A stretch of 12,039 nt of DNA, taken from positions 1-12,039 of the forward strand of contig JAABRW010000237.1 in NCBI GenBank assembly GCA_011390695.1, in the 5' to 3' direction. The notes below the pieces were generated by a model that saw nothing but the letters and a program-made list of their open reading frames with translations, made no database searches and had not been told where the DNA came from. Position 1 is the stretch's first letter. Every line of letters begins with the position of its first letter. Position numbers and translations under genes: made by a program. This stretch comes from Desulfotignum sp. (GTDB lineage Bacteria; Desulfobacterota; Desulfobacteria; Desulfobacterales; Desulfobacteraceae). Shown here in pieces: positions 1 through 9,322 of the stretch.

Positions 1-3000
1 ATGTTTCATTTAACAAATGTTCGATTCCCTTGAGAGGTATGATGATCCACTCGGGCCGGTTGTTCATTTCATAACCGAGTTCATACACGGCTTTTTCCAT
101 GAGATAGGCCTGCAAAAGCACCCCCATCTCCTCCTGGGTGTCTGGAAGAAACCCGGCATCCGCACTTCTTACCAGATATTCACCCAGATATTGCGCACTC
201 ACCCACAGCCGCCATTCTTCTGCTTTGGCTGCCATGGTTTCCCGTAATTTTGGTGAAAACATTCCCCTGGCCTCTTCTGCCTGGAGGGCAAAATAACAGG
301 CATAGTGAAAGGAGCGCAAAAGCCCTGCCACATCCCGGAGAGGAGAGCGTTTAATGCGCCGCTCGCTTACAGGGCGCATGGGCTCCCCTTCAAAATCGAT
401 AATCACAAAATCTTTGCCGGTGTGAAGAATCTGGCCCAGATGGAAATCCCCGTGGCACCGCAGCCGCATGGCGCTGATTTTGCGGTTGGTCAGGGCCCGG
501 AACCGGTCCATGACTTCCTGTCTGCGGCTGAGTACCTTTTCAGCGATGGCCTGTATGTTTTCAGGCAGGGGATTTTTTTTGGCTGTGATCCGTTTTTCAA
601 GCTGTGACAGTATCCGGCCTGCCAGGGAACTCATGGACTGGAAAAGCGAGCGCTGGTAGAGCGTGGAAAACGGTTCCGGGGTGAACAGGGCATTTTCCGA
701 TGCCGATGCCAGTGCCGCATGCATCTGGGCAGTCCGCCGGGCCAGAACGGTTGCGGATTCCAGGTAAAACCCGAACTGCTCTGCCAGGTCCGGGGGTATG
801 GGAACCCGGCTTAATTCCAGCAGGCTTTTTTCAGGCACAGCAGCCCGGACCTCATCCTGGTTTTCCATAACCCTTTCAAAAAACCGGGACAGGCTGTTCA
901 CCGTATATTCCCAGGCATCGCCCTGGTTGTGCACATATTCCTGGAGAATACCCACAGTAGAGGGTTCTTCATCAGGCCGGGTGTATTCCAGCCAGCCGGC
1001 AAGCCCGGGCAGGCCGGAAAAACCCCTGTTGGTGAGGAAACGCGATATTTCCAGATCCGGATTGGTCCCTTCATGCAGACGGCGGAACAGCTTGAGAATA
1101 AAGCAATGCCCGTAAATGATGGATGTATTGCTCTGCTCCGCGCCTATCACCCTGGTTTCCAGAGGCAGATCCCGGGTGGCGTACATATTTTTAAATGCAT
1201 TGGCAGGGGTTGCTGTAAACCGTCCCTGTTTCCCCCTGACGGCCTGTCTGCGGTGGATCATTTCCAGAAGCACACTACAGAAACCCGGATGAAACAGGCC
1301 GTCCACAAGAAAGCCTTCCTCATCTTCGGCTGACATTTTTATCTGTGCCATGACTGCCTGGGGATGATCCGCCATGAGTGCTGTGCCCTCTGCCCGGGAT
1401 ACACAGGTGACCGGCAGAATATAGGTCTGGGCATTTTTGTCGGCATAGCCCAGGGTTACCATGAGAATACGGCCTGTCAGAACATGATTTCCTACTGATA
1501 CCTGGTCACGCACAGCAAGAGATGTGATGCGGCTGCTCTTGGCACCGAACCACCGGCATTTTTTGATATACAGCCCCAGGTGTTTTTCCAGACGTTCCAG
1601 CTGATGTCCCTGTAACACCTCCTCCCATCTGGATTCCACTTTTAATACCGGAAGATCAGCATCTGCCGCTCCCTCGCTCTCTTCCTTTTGGGGAGAGGTC
1701 AGCATAAACCAGTAAAAGGCATGGGGCCCCAGGGTCAGAAGATAAGGGGCATCGGTAATACCGGGAAAAGGGGTGTTGCCGAATATTTCCACCGGAATCT
1801 TTCCTTCATGGGCCTGCATATCCAGTTCAGTATATTGTACAAACCGCGAAAGATTGACCACCACCAGTACAGACTGGTTCTCATGCCGGCGGATAAAAGC
1901 CAGGATTTTGGGATTTTCCGGCTCCAGAAAAATAATATCTCCCCTGCTGAAAGCGGGTATGCGGCTGTGCAGGTTGAGCAGCCGCCGTATCCACCAGAAA
2001 AGAGAATGGCGGTTCTGCTCCTGGGATTCCACATTGAGCACTTCATAGTGGTATTCAGGATCAGTGATCACCGGCAGATAGAGCTGCTGGGGATTGCACC
2101 GGGAAAAACCGGCATTCCGGTCCGGGCTCCACTGCATGGGGGTGCGCACCCCGTTTCTGTCACCCAGATAAATATTGTCACCCATACCGATCTCGTCCCC
2201 GTAATACAAAATAGGGGTGCCCGGCAGACAGATGAGCAACGCATACATCAGTTCGATCCGGCGGCGGTGGTTGCCCATGAGCGGGGCCAGGCGCCGGCGG
2301 ATGCCCAGGTTCACACGCATCCGGGCATCCCTGGCATAGGCCCGGTACATATAATCGCGTTCTTCATCAGTGACCATTTCCAGGGTCAGTTCATCGTGGT
2401 TGCGCAGAAACATTGCCCATTGACAGGATTCCGGTATGGCCGGGGTGCTGTTGAGGATTTCAGTGACCGGAAACCGGCTTTCCATGTGCACTGCCATGTA
2501 CAGCCGGGGCATCAGGGGAAAATGAAAACTCATATGACACTCATCCCCGTCCCCGAAATACTGCACCGTATCCTCTGGCCACTGGTTTGCTTCGGCCAGA
2601 AACATCCGGTTTTTGTATTTTTCATCCACGCGCTGCCGCAGTTTTTTAAGAAATACATGGGTTTCCGGCAGATTTTCGCAATTGGTGCCTTCCCGCTGAT
2701 ACAGATAGGGAATGGCATCCAGGCGCAGGCCGTCCACTCCCATGTCCATCCAGAAGTCCAGGGCCTTGAAGATGGCTTCATGCACCTTGGGGTTGTCATA
2801 GTTGAGATCAGGCTGGTGGGAGTAGAACCGATGCCAGAAATAGGCTTTTGCCACCGGATCCCAGGTCCAGTTGCTGCTCTCAAAATCCTGAAAAATGATG
2901 CGGGCATCCTGGTATTTTTCCGGGGTATCACTCCACACATAAAAATTGCGCCACACACTGCCTGGTTTTGCCCGGCGGGCCCGCTGAAACCAGGGGTGCT

Positions 3001-3352
3001 GGTCAGAGGTGTGGTTGATCACCAGCTCGGTGATCACTTTCAAACTGCGTTTGCGGGCCGCCCGCATAAAGGCTTTGAAATCAGCCAGGGTACCGTATGC
3101 CGGATTGATGGCTTTGAAATCAGCAATGTCATACCCGTCATCCCGCAACGGAGAAGGGTAAAAAGGCAAAAGCCACAGGGCAGTCACCCCGAGTTCCTGA
3201 AGATAATCCAGTTTTGCGGTGAGACCTTTAAAATCTCCGATCCCATCACCATTGCTGTCAAAAAAAGTCTTGATATGGAGCTGATAGATAATTGCATCTT
3301 TGTACCACAGGGGATCATTTTCCGGTTGTGATGTGCGTTTTGGCATAACCAT
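1..3352 (-). CDS. treS: Trehalose synthase-maltokinase fusion (TreS-Mak), 3' end just cut by the window edge
   Basis: The frame is open from the ATG at 3352 to the window edge, about 1117 codons, close to the usual length of TreS-Mak fusions (about 1100 aa), so only a few codons are missing. Residues 15-550 are a GH13 domain that interconverts maltose and trehalose: QLHIKTF near the N-terminus, nucleophile D212 in GLRLDAI, acid/base E254 in FLAEAN, and D320 in RNHDEL, then a beta-sandwich region. After a linker at about 550-575 comes maltokinase, which makes maltose-1-phosphate with [24 protein letters not shown], catalytic HGDFHLGQ (D969) and IIDFEGEP (D986). The end, [12 protein letters not shown], matches the family C-terminus. 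An in-frame ATG at 3346 is an alternative start. The gene lies 164 nt downstream of glgE and feeds it substrate. I see no frameshift. Family assignment is secure; the exact start is not. Confidence 0.95.
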   Translation of the reverse strand, partial: MVMPKRTSQPENDPLWYKDAIIYQLHIKTFFDSNGDGIGDFKGLTAKLDYLQELGVTALWLLPFYPSPLRDDGYDIADFKAINPAYGTLADFKAFMRAARKRSLKVITELVINHTSDQHPWFQRARRAKPGSVWRNFYVWSDTPEKYQDARIIFQDFESSNWTWDPVAKAYFWHRFYSHQPDLNYDNPKVHEAIFKALDFWMDMGVDGLRLDAIPYLYQREGTNCENLPETHVFLKKLRQRVDEKYKNRMFLAEANQWPEDTVQYFGDGDECHMSFHFPLMPRLYMAVHMESRFPVTEILNSTPAIPESCQWAMFLRNHDELTLEMVTDEERDYMYRAYARDARMRVNLGIRRRLAPLMGNHRRRIELMYALLICLPGTPILYYGDEIGMGDNIYLGDRNGVRTPMQWSPDRNAGFSRCNPQQLYLPVITDPEYHYEVLNVESQEQNRHSLFWWIRRLLNLHSRIPAFSRGDIIFLEPENPKILAFIRRHENQSVLVVVNLSRFVQYTELDMQAHEGKIPVEIFGNTPFPGITDAPYLLTLGPHAFYWFMLTSPQKEESEGAADADLPVLKVESRWEEVLQGHQLERLEKHLGLYIKKCRWFGAKSSRITSLAVRDQVSVGNHVLTGRILMVTLGYADKNAQTYILPVTCVSRAEGTALMADHPQAVMAQIKMSAEDEEGFLVDGLFHPGFCSVLLEMIHRRQAVRGKQGRFTATPANAFKNMYATRDLPLETRVIGAEQSNTSIIYGHCFILKLFRRLHEGTNPDLEISRFLTNRGFSGLPGLAGWLEYTRPDEEPSTVGILQEYVHNQGDAWEYTVNSLSRFFERVMENQDEVRAAVPEKSLLELSRVPIPPDLAEQFGFYLESATVLARRTAQMHAALASASENALFTPEPFSTLYQRSLFQSMSSLAGRILSQLEKRITAKKNPLPENIQAIAEKVLSRRQEVMDRFRALTNRKISAMRLRCHGDFHLGQILHTGKDFVIIDFEGEPMRPVSERRIKRSPLRDVAGLLRSFHYACYFALQAEEARGMFSPKLRETMAAKAEEWRLWVSAQYLGEYLVRSADAGFLPDTQEEMGVLLQAYLMEKAVYELGYEMNNRPEWIIIPLKGIEHLLNET

Positions 3353-3356
3353 GCTG

Positions 3357-3362
3357 TCCTTT
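3357..3362 (-). promoter_or_regulatory. Ribosome binding site of treS-mak
   Basis: On the minus strand AAAGGA lies 4 nt before the ATG at 3352 and 10 nt before the in-frame ATG at 3346. It supports translation starting here but does not decide cleanly between the two codons, whose products differ by only two residues. Confidence 0.5.
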
Positions 3363-3364
3363 TA

Positions 3365-3399
3365 TTTAGCTTTTAGCTTTTAGCTGTTAGCTATTAGTA
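3365..3399. repeat. Tandem 7-bp repeat, TTTAGCT type
   Basis: Four consecutive heptamers are visible: TTTAGCT at 3365, 3372 and 3379, and GTTAGCT at 3386, followed by a degenerate fifth unit (ATTAGTA) at 3393. The array lies just upstream of the treS-mak ribosome binding site and overlaps the left arm of the inverted repeat at 3375-3506. Its function is unknown. Confidence 0.7.
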
Positions 3400-3506
3400 C
3401 CAGGGATTTTCAGAACTTTCTCTTCTATTGGAAGTCTCATTTTCTGATGCTGCCTATTGCATGCTAAAGTTGATATTATGTGACTGATAGCTAACCGCTA
3501 ACAGCT
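3375..3506. repeat. Intergenic inverted-repeat element between glgE and treS-mak
   Basis: The 24-base arm at 3375-3398 is the reverse complement of 3483-3506 at 21 of 24 positions, with mismatches at arm positions 5, 11 and 21. The arms enclose 84 bases with no gene. Both arms are built from TTAGCT-like heptamers. The element nearly fills the 164-nt spacer, and RNA from it could form a long stem. It could be a non-coding palindromic repeat of REP or MITE type, or a transcript-processing or attenuation signal. No transposase or target-site duplication is visible. Confidence 0.6.
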
Positions 3507-3516
3507 GCTTTACATG

Positions 3517-5505
3517 TTACATGAAATAATCAAAATCGTTTTCCGTGCGCATCCGGCGGCGGATGCGGAAGATCTGGACCGGAACAACGGCCGGATCGAT
3601 TTCCAGAAAATTGTGCCCTGTATGCCACAGGTACCGGGCATCGCTCACCAGATCATGCATCTGAAACGTTTTTTCCACCGGCACACCCATCTCCTCAAAA
3701 GGCAGCTGCACCCAGGCGCTGTGGGTATGATGGGGATCAAGATTGGCTGCCACCAGGATGATGTTGGAAAAATCATCCGTGTATTTGCTGAAGCACAGGA
3801 TCTCTTCGTTATCCACCGGATGAAACATCAGGTTCCGGGTCTGCTGCAGGGCCGGGTTTTCCCGCCTGATCCGGTTGATTCTGGTGACAAACGGCCTGAT
3901 GGTGTGGGGCGCTTCCAGATCCCAGTGAATGATCTCGTATTTTTCCGAATGATTATACTCCTCACCATTGGGGGTCAAAGGTTCATTCATACACAGTTCA
4001 AAAGCCGGTCCATAGATGCCGTAGCTCGAAGAAAGGGTTGCAGCCAGCATCAACCGGAGGACAAACGCCGGACGGCCCCCCAGCTGCAGAAATTCCGGCA
4101 GGATATCCGGGGTGTTGGGCCACAGGTTGGGCCAGAAAAAGTCTTTTACCCCTGTCCTGGTCAAGGTGTCAAAATACTGCTGGATTTCCCATTTCAGGTT
4201 GCGCCAGGTAAAATAGGTATAGGACTGGGTAAACCCGCCCTTGGCCAGTCTGTACATGGTCTTGGGACGGGTGAATGCCTCGGCCAGAAAGATGGTTTCC
4301 GGGTATTTGTTTTTGCACGCGGCAATGACCCATTCCCAGAACCGCAGCGGTTTGGTGTGGGGGTTGTCAATCCTGAAAATCCGGATACCCTGGTCGCTCC
4401 AGTACAAGATAATATCCAGCAGTTCTTGACGTAGGCTGTCATAATGGGGAGAATCAAAGGCAAAAGGATAAATGTCCTCATATTTTTTAGGGGGATTTTC
4501 CGCATACTGAATTGTACCGTCAGGCCGCCATTGGAACCATTCAGGATGTTCTTTCACATAAGGATGGTCCGGGCTGCACTGAAATGCTATATCCATGGCA
4601 ATGTCAATGCCCTGTTCCCGGGCCCTGGACATAAGATCCTGAAAATCGGCCAGGGTTCCCAGTTTCGGATGTACTGCCTTGTGTCCCCCCTCCTCTGCAC
4701 CAATGGCCCAGGGACTGCCGGGATCATCCGGCTTGGCTTCAACCGCATTGTTCTTTCCTTTTCTATGGCTGCGCCCGATGGGATGGATGGGCGGCAGGTA
4801 CAGCACATCAAACCCCATCTTTGCAATATACGGCAGCCTGTTTATGCAGTCTTTGAAGGTGCCGTGGTCCGGCGATTCACTGCTGGTGCAGGACCGGGGA
4901 AACATTTCATACCAGGTGCTGTATAGGGCTTTGCGCGGTTCGATTCTCAGGGGCAGTATTTTGGCATAATCAATCTTGGAATTTGTATCCGGATACTCTG
5001 CCATCAGCCCGGCAAGTTCCATATCCAGGACAACAGAGGCAGGTTCCTGTAAAGCCTTGTCCGATCTGAGCTGGTCTGCCAGATGGTGCAGGCGGGCTCC
5101 AGCTTCATTTTGGGCCCGTCCTGCCGCCTCTTCCACCAGCACAGCTCCCTCTATCAGTTCCACTGACACATTCCGGCCGGCTCCGATCTTTTTTTCAATC
5201 TGGCTGCGCCAGGTTTCAAACCGGTCTATCCAGGCAGTGACGCTGTATTCATATATCCCCAGTTCTTCAGGAATAAAAGCGGCCTGCCACAGGTCATTCA
5301 CCAACAGGTGCATGGGGGTCTGCTGCCACAGATCGGTTCCTGCCTTGCGGTACAACAGCCGGGCAGCCAGCTGGTCATGGCCGTCCACAAAGATGTCCGC
5401 CGTAATGGTCACTGTTTCATTTATCACCCTTTTTGCGGGAAAACGGCCCCCGTCAACCTCGGGGCTTACATTTTCAATAACAACACGTTTAATCAGTTCA
5501 GTCAT
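3517..5505 (-). CDS. glgE: Alpha-1,4-glucan:maltose-1-phosphate maltosyltransferase (GlgE)
   Basis: GlgE is a cytosolic GH13 enzyme that transfers maltosyl units from maltose-1-phosphate to the non-reducing end of alpha-1,4-glucan, releasing phosphate. The 662-residue length fits the family (about 660-700 aa). The N-terminal domain opens with VVIENVSPEVDGGRFPAKR, a family hallmark, then ADIFVDGHD. A helical insert (about 110-165) precedes the barrel, which starts near WYEMFPRS. Catalytic residues are nucleophile D380 in FRIDNPHTKP, acid/base E409 in FLAEAFTRP and D467 in NTPDILPEFL. I chose the ATG at 5505 because the conserved N-terminus starts within ten residues of it; the open frame runs on to 5676 but would overlap the end of glgA. 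The ribosome binding site is weak (GAAAG after a run of nine A). Its substrate comes from the downstream treS-mak. Confidence 0.96.
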   Translation of the reverse strand: MTELIKRVVIENVSPEVDGGRFPAKRVINETVTITADIFVDGHDQLAARLLYRKAGTDLWQQTPMHLLVNDLWQAAFIPEELGIYEYSVTAWIDRFETWRSQIEKKIGAGRNVSVELIEGAVLVEEAAGRAQNEAGARLHHLADQLRSDKALQEPASVVLDMELAGLMAEYPDTNSKIDYAKILPLRIEPRKALYSTWYEMFPRSCTSSESPDHGTFKDCINRLPYIAKMGFDVLYLPPIHPIGRSHRKGKNNAVEAKPDDPGSPWAIGAEEGGHKAVHPKLGTLADFQDLMSRAREQGIDIAMDIAFQCSPDHPYVKEHPEWFQWRPDGTIQYAENPPKKYEDIYPFAFDSPHYDSLRQELLDIILYWSDQGIRIFRIDNPHTKPLRFWEWVIAACKNKYPETIFLAEAFTRPKTMYRLAKGGFTQSYTYFTWRNLKWEIQQYFDTLTRTGVKDFFWPNLWPNTPDILPEFLQLGGRPAFVLRLMLAATLSSSYGIYGPAFELCMNEPLTPNGEEYNHSEKYEIIHWDLEAPHTIRPFVTRINRIRRENPALQQTRNLMFHPVDNEEILCFSKYTDDFSNIILVAANLDPHHTHSAWVQLPFEEMGVPVEKTFQMHDLVSDARYLWHTGHNFLEIDPAVVPVQIFRIRRRMRTENDFDYFM

Positions 5506-5585
5506 AATATCTTTCTTTTTTTTTGAAGTTGTTTTAATGGAATGGAATTGTTTGTGTGCACTGGTCTGCCAAGAAAATGTTGTTG
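5506..5585. other. Spacer between the glgA-like gene and glgE
   Basis: This 80-nt gap holds no gene. On the minus strand it is A-rich, with a run of nine A (5516-5524) just upstream of the glgE start. I see no strong hairpin, terminator or promoter. Confidence 0.5.
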
Positions 5586-7157
5586 TCAGCCAGTGTATAA
5601 TTTTTCCACATACTGTTGTGCTGCATCCTGCCACAAAATCCGTGTCCGGGCAGCCTCCTCTTTTATCTGCTGCCACTTTTCAGGGTCATTTTCATAGATG
5701 TGAACCGCCCGGCAGAAGGTATCAATAAAATTGCGTGCCTGTTCATCCAGGTCTTTGCCCGCAAAACAAAACCCGTTGACATCATGCTTTACAGTGTCGC
5801 GCAGCCCGCCCACCGCATGCACCACACAGGGCTGTCCATCCCGCATGGCCAGCATCTGGCCGATGCCGCAGGGTTCAAAAGAACTGGGCATCAAAAAAAG
5901 ATCCCCGTTGGCATAAAGAATTTGGGCAATATGATCTGAAAATCCATTGAGGAAAATAAAGTTGGGAAACCGTGCACTGAGCTGCGTGAAAAAACGCGCA
6001 AACCGTTCATGGCCGGTTCCCAGAAGCAAGTACACCCCCTTGTTTCCCAGTGCAGTAAGGATCTTTGCCAGGGCACAATCTCCATCATCCTGCCCCTGAA
6101 GCATGAGCAGCACTTTTTGTTCGGTCAGGCGGGTGACGCTGCAGACCTTGATCAAAGGATCTGAAAGGCGCTGCAACAGGCCGGACAGATTATGAAGGGC
6201 GACCAAAGTACTACTGGAAACTGTCTTTTCAACAGCTGACCATTGTATGATCTGGTGCTGAAGGTTGCGGATCATTTCTGACATATCCATTACAGGTGCG
6301 TGGCGGCCTGCCGGATAATCGCAGCCGTTGAGGATGCCCGCCAGATTTCCATGTTGTTTTTCATGGGTGAGCACAGCCTCAAGTCCCTGGGCACCGTAAA
6401 AATGGGGCAGATCATCAGGCCGGCAGATTTCCCGGGCATAGGAAGGGGACACGGTATGCACCATGTCAGCCAGGCGGATGCCGCAGGCCATCAGATTGCA
6501 GGCATCCGGCCACCGCGGGTCAGCCACATCCAGCCATTGCCAGGTGAGATCGGGAAACCAGGCTGATAAGGAGGAACTGCTGCCTTCCAGAGGCCGCACC
6601 CCCTGCAGGCCCAGATTATGGATGGTAAACACTGTCCGGTTCTGCTGCAATGGTGCACTGGCAGGATGGGATTGGCGCAGCAGTGCCACCAGGGCCATGT
6701 GCCAGTCATGCAGATGCATCACATCCGCACCCGCAATTGCACCCTGGGTCACGGCAGCGGCTGCTGCACTGCAGAAACAGGCAAACCGGGAGCTGTCAGT
6801 GAAAAAAGGCTGATCATCCGGATCATGCACATAAACCCGGTATTGTCCGGTGTCACCATGTCTTGCCTCCAACAGGGGATGGTCAATCACATAGTGATGC
6901 ACATTCGGGTGCGGTGTTTTTGCCGGAACCCGGTACATCCGGGCCTGATGCATTGTTCCCCGGAAAGAAAACACGATATCTGCAGTCCATTCCGTTCCCG
7001 GGATCCTGTGCAGAAAACCGTAGGAAGGAAGGATAACACTCACCCGGTGTCCCAGATCTCCCAGGGCAGGTGCAATATCGCGCACCACATCTGCCACCCC
7101 GCCCACCTTGGCGCCCTGCAGACTGTCATTTTCAGCAGCCATATGTACTATGTGCAT
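5586..7157 (-). CDS. glgA: Divergent GT5 glycogen/starch synthase (GlgA-like)
   Basis: GT5 synthases transfer glucose from ADP- or UDP-glucose to the non-reducing end of alpha-1,4-glucan. The 523-residue product starts MHIVHMAAEND and carries the donor-binding AKVGGVADVV loop (K17), TIHNLGLQG, HTVSPSYAREI, SVTRLTEQK (R343, K348), SSFEPCGIGQM (E428) and AVGGLRDTV, so both Rossmann domains are present with the main catalytic residues. It is unusual between about residues 280 and 335: NGCDY is followed by PAGRHAPV instead of the usual W-x-P segment, and the following NK-x-x-L region is not recognisable. The ATG lies one base after the stop of the upstream PLD/VTT gene, implying translational coupling. 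The symbol reflects family; donor and product are unproven. No glgC is present in the window. Confidence 0.85.
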   Translation of the reverse strand: MHIVHMAAENDSLQGAKVGGVADVVRDIAPALGDLGHRVSVILPSYGFLHRIPGTEWTADIVFSFRGTMHQARMYRVPAKTPHPNVHHYVIDHPLLEARHGDTGQYRVYVHDPDDQPFFTDSSRFACFCSAAAAAVTQGAIAGADVMHLHDWHMALVALLRQSHPASAPLQQNRTVFTIHNLGLQGVRPLEGSSSSLSAWFPDLTWQWLDVADPRWPDACNLMACGIRLADMVHTVSPSYAREICRPDDLPHFYGAQGLEAVLTHEKQHGNLAGILNGCDYPAGRHAPVMDMSEMIRNLQHQIIQWSAVEKTVSSSTLVALHNLSGLLQRLSDPLIKVCSVTRLTEQKVLLMLQGQDDGDCALAKILTALGNKGVYLLLGTGHERFARFFTQLSARFPNFIFLNGFSDHIAQILYANGDLFLMPSSFEPCGIGQMLAMRDGQPCVVHAVGGLRDTVKHDVNGFCFAGKDLDEQARNFIDTFCRAVHIYENDPEKWQQIKEEAARTRILWQDAAQQYVEKLYTG

Positions 7158-7158
7158 G

Positions 7159-9306
7159 TTATTTTTTTCCCCCGTTGCCGGACAACCGCTTGGTTATCCA
7201 CATGTTTCCTGCAATCAGCACAGCTGCCACGGCCGCCGCAATAAGTCCATTCACCCAGCCGGGATGCTGTATGGTGTGCAGAAGACGGTCTGCAAATATT
7301 GTAATGGCCAGAATGCCCGGCAGCATGCCCGCAGCCGTGCCCAGAAGATAGTCTTTGAGCTTGATATGGGATGCCCCGGCTATGAGGTTGACAAGGGTAA
7401 AGGGGGCAACAGGAATATTTCTGATAATTGCCACTGTCAAAATACCCTGTCTGGCCATTTGCCGGCTGATATGGTTCAGCTTTTTCCCCGCCAGTTTGCG
7501 GACCATCTGCTTTCCCAGTCCGGCCCCTGTCCAGAAAGTTGCCAATGCACTCACAAGGCAGCCGCTCCAGGCATAAAGCGCACCCATGACAGGATCAAAT
7601 ACCATGGCGGTCACCCCCACCAGCAAAGTGACCGGCACCATCAGAAATCCGCCGGCAACATACACCCCCATAGCAATCAGATAAGACAGGGGGTGATCAT
7701 GGATTTCTCCGGCCCAGACAGCCATGTTTTCTCTTGTGACCCATTCCGCCAGAGGAGACCACCGCCAGGCCGCAGCCAGGCCGAGCAGAACCAGCAGCAC
7801 CACTGCCAGCTTCATTACCTGGGGTGTTCTGGACTGACCCTGTTCATTTCTGGCAAACCGGTCCATCATGCGGTCAAATGCAACGGGTTCTTCCGGATCC
7901 AGCAGTTCAGGGTCCCCGACAATGGCAGCGCCGTCAAAAGGCAGGGCCTGGTCGTATGCCAGTTTTTTCAATCCGCGGCCTGAAGACCCGGACAGGGATG
8001 CAATGACCTTGTTAACACCATTTTTTTCACCAAAGGCTTTGGCCACAGCATCAGCAGATTTGTCCAGATGTTCAGCCATCAGGCGGTTGCGCAGAAAAGC
8101 AATGGCCTCACCTGCCCTGTCTTCACCAGTTGCCTCAACTGCCAGAACACATTCGGAATCAAACCGCATGGACCGGTTGCTTAAATTGGCAGAACCGATT
8201 ATGGCCAGCCGGTCATCTGCGATCAGCAGCTTTGAATGTACGTACAGCCCGGTTTTCCCGTCATCCAGAACAGGATAAAAAACCCCCAGGCGCTGATGGT
8301 CATCAGCTTCGAACAGGGTTTTTAAAATCCTTGCCCGTATGGAATCCATGGTACTTTGTTCCAGCCAGCCACTGGATTCTTCGGGCAGGACAATGCATAT
8401 TTCAGGTCCTTGTTCTCTGGAAAGGCTGTTTTTAAGCGCTTCTGCAATTCTGGCGGAAGTCAGATACTGGTTTTCGATATAGATGTTTTTTTTTGCCGCA
8501 TTAATGGCATCGGTGTAAAGATTTTCCACCTCCCGCACCTCTTTGCGGTTTTTGTAGGCAGGCAGGGTCCGGGATATTCCTATGTGTATATCTGTCAAAT
8601 CCGGTTTAAGATTTCCGGGCCATGGAGAATCTGACTCCTCTTTTTTTGAAATCGTGTGCCCGGCAATATCATCGCTGGTTGCCCATTTCCACCGGTCTGT
8701 GAACAATCGGCCCAGTGCTGCGGCAGCATCTCCTTCCACAACCACCTGCACATCGTGAAAAGGGCTGTAGACATCTTTATCCGGGTTTTTTCTTCTGGCA
8801 TCATCAAGCCTGTGTTCCGGGGTGTCCCAGCGGCTGTTTGTCAAATCAAGCCCCCCGCAAAAAGCCACCTGGTTATCTATCACCACTATTTTCTGGTGCT
8901 GTGATGCACCCAGGGGGTGCTGGTCATCCAGATGGAAAAATACCCGGGGATGGGTTTTCCATCCCAGTTTAAAGATGGGCATCCATTCCCGCTCCATGGT
9001 ATACAGCATGGGAAAATCCCAGTTCAGTATATACACATGCAGACCAGGGGTGCGTTTTGCCTTGGCATTAAGAAAATCACCAAGATCGGTCTCATCCTCT
9101 TGTGCATCCCGGCCCCGCAAAAGCGGAATCCGGCTGTCAATATCCCAGGCAGCAATAAAAATGGATTTTCGGGCCTGGTCCATGGCATCGGCCACTGCTG
9201 CAAAATAGCCGGCACCGTCAATTAAAAAACCGGCTCTTGCTGCATGGGAAAGGCACCAGCAATTGGATTTTTCGGCAAGCAACCTATTTGGGGACGCGTT
9301 TTTCAA
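7159..9306 (-). CDS. Phospholipase D-like protein fused to a C-terminal VTT (DedA/TVP38-like) membrane domain
   Basis: The 715-residue product joins two modules. Residues 15-480 are a PLD superfamily domain with two HKD motifs, HQKIVVID (H137) and HSKLLIAD (H357), each followed by the usual GG/GSANL-type segment; such enzymes form a phospho-histidine intermediate and hydrolyse or transfer phosphodiesters, often phospholipid head groups. A first membrane helix begins near residue 496 (LAVVLLVLLGLAAAW). It is followed by a VTT/SNARE-associated domain with the motif RNIPVAPFTLVN and further hydrophobic stretches to the C-terminus, placing the protein in the inner membrane. The start is a TTG at 9306, directly preceded by an in-frame stop; another TTG at 9282 is possible. 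No ATG can serve, since family homology begins at about residue 15. Substrate is unknown. It is coupled to the glgA-like gene (1-nt gap). Confidence 0.9.
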   Translation of the reverse strand: MKNASPNRLLAEKSNCWCLSHAARAGFLIDGAGYFAAVADAMDQARKSIFIAAWDIDSRIPLLRGRDAQEDETDLGDFLNAKAKRTPGLHVYILNWDFPMLYTMEREWMPIFKLGWKTHPRVFFHLDDQHPLGASQHQKIVVIDNQVAFCGGLDLTNSRWDTPEHRLDDARRKNPDKDVYSPFHDVQVVVEGDAAAALGRLFTDRWKWATSDDIAGHTISKKEESDSPWPGNLKPDLTDIHIGISRTLPAYKNRKEVREVENLYTDAINAAKKNIYIENQYLTSARIAEALKNSLSREQGPEICIVLPEESSGWLEQSTMDSIRARILKTLFEADDHQRLGVFYPVLDDGKTGLYVHSKLLIADDRLAIIGSANLSNRSMRFDSECVLAVEATGEDRAGEAIAFLRNRLMAEHLDKSADAVAKAFGEKNGVNKVIASLSGSSGRGLKKLAYDQALPFDGAAIVGDPELLDPEEPVAFDRMMDRFARNEQGQSRTPQVMKLAVVLLVLLGLAAAWRWSPLAEWVTRENMAVWAGEIHDHPLSYLIAMGVYVAGGFLMVPVTLLVGVTAMVFDPVMGALYAWSGCLVSALATFWTGAGLGKQMVRKLAGKKLNHISRQMARQGILTVAIIRNIPVAPFTLVNLIAGASHIKLKDYLLGTAAGMLPGILAITIFADRLLHTIQHPGWVNGLIAAAVAAVLIAGNMWITKRLSGNGGKK

Positions 9307-9322
9307 TTAGTATTACCGGAGA

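Noticed and set aside
2530..2958. Possible separate or frameshifted gene on the minus strand inside treS
   Set aside because: The treS frame reads without interruption through this region with all catalytic motifs, so the short open frame is an out-of-frame shadow.
1688..3331. 547-codon open frame on the plus strand
   Set aside because: It lies antisense to the clearly conserved GH13 part of treS-mak; its His/Gln/Pro-rich product has no recognisable domain and it has no ribosome binding site of note. It is a shadow of the real gene.
3514..4434. 306-codon open frame on the plus strand
   Set aside because: Antisense to the catalytic part of glgE, with low-complexity composition and no family motifs.
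5506..5676. 57-residue N-terminal extension of GlgE
   Set aside because: It would overlap the end of the glgA-like gene and adds no GlgE-like sequence; the family N-terminus begins right after the ATG at 5505.
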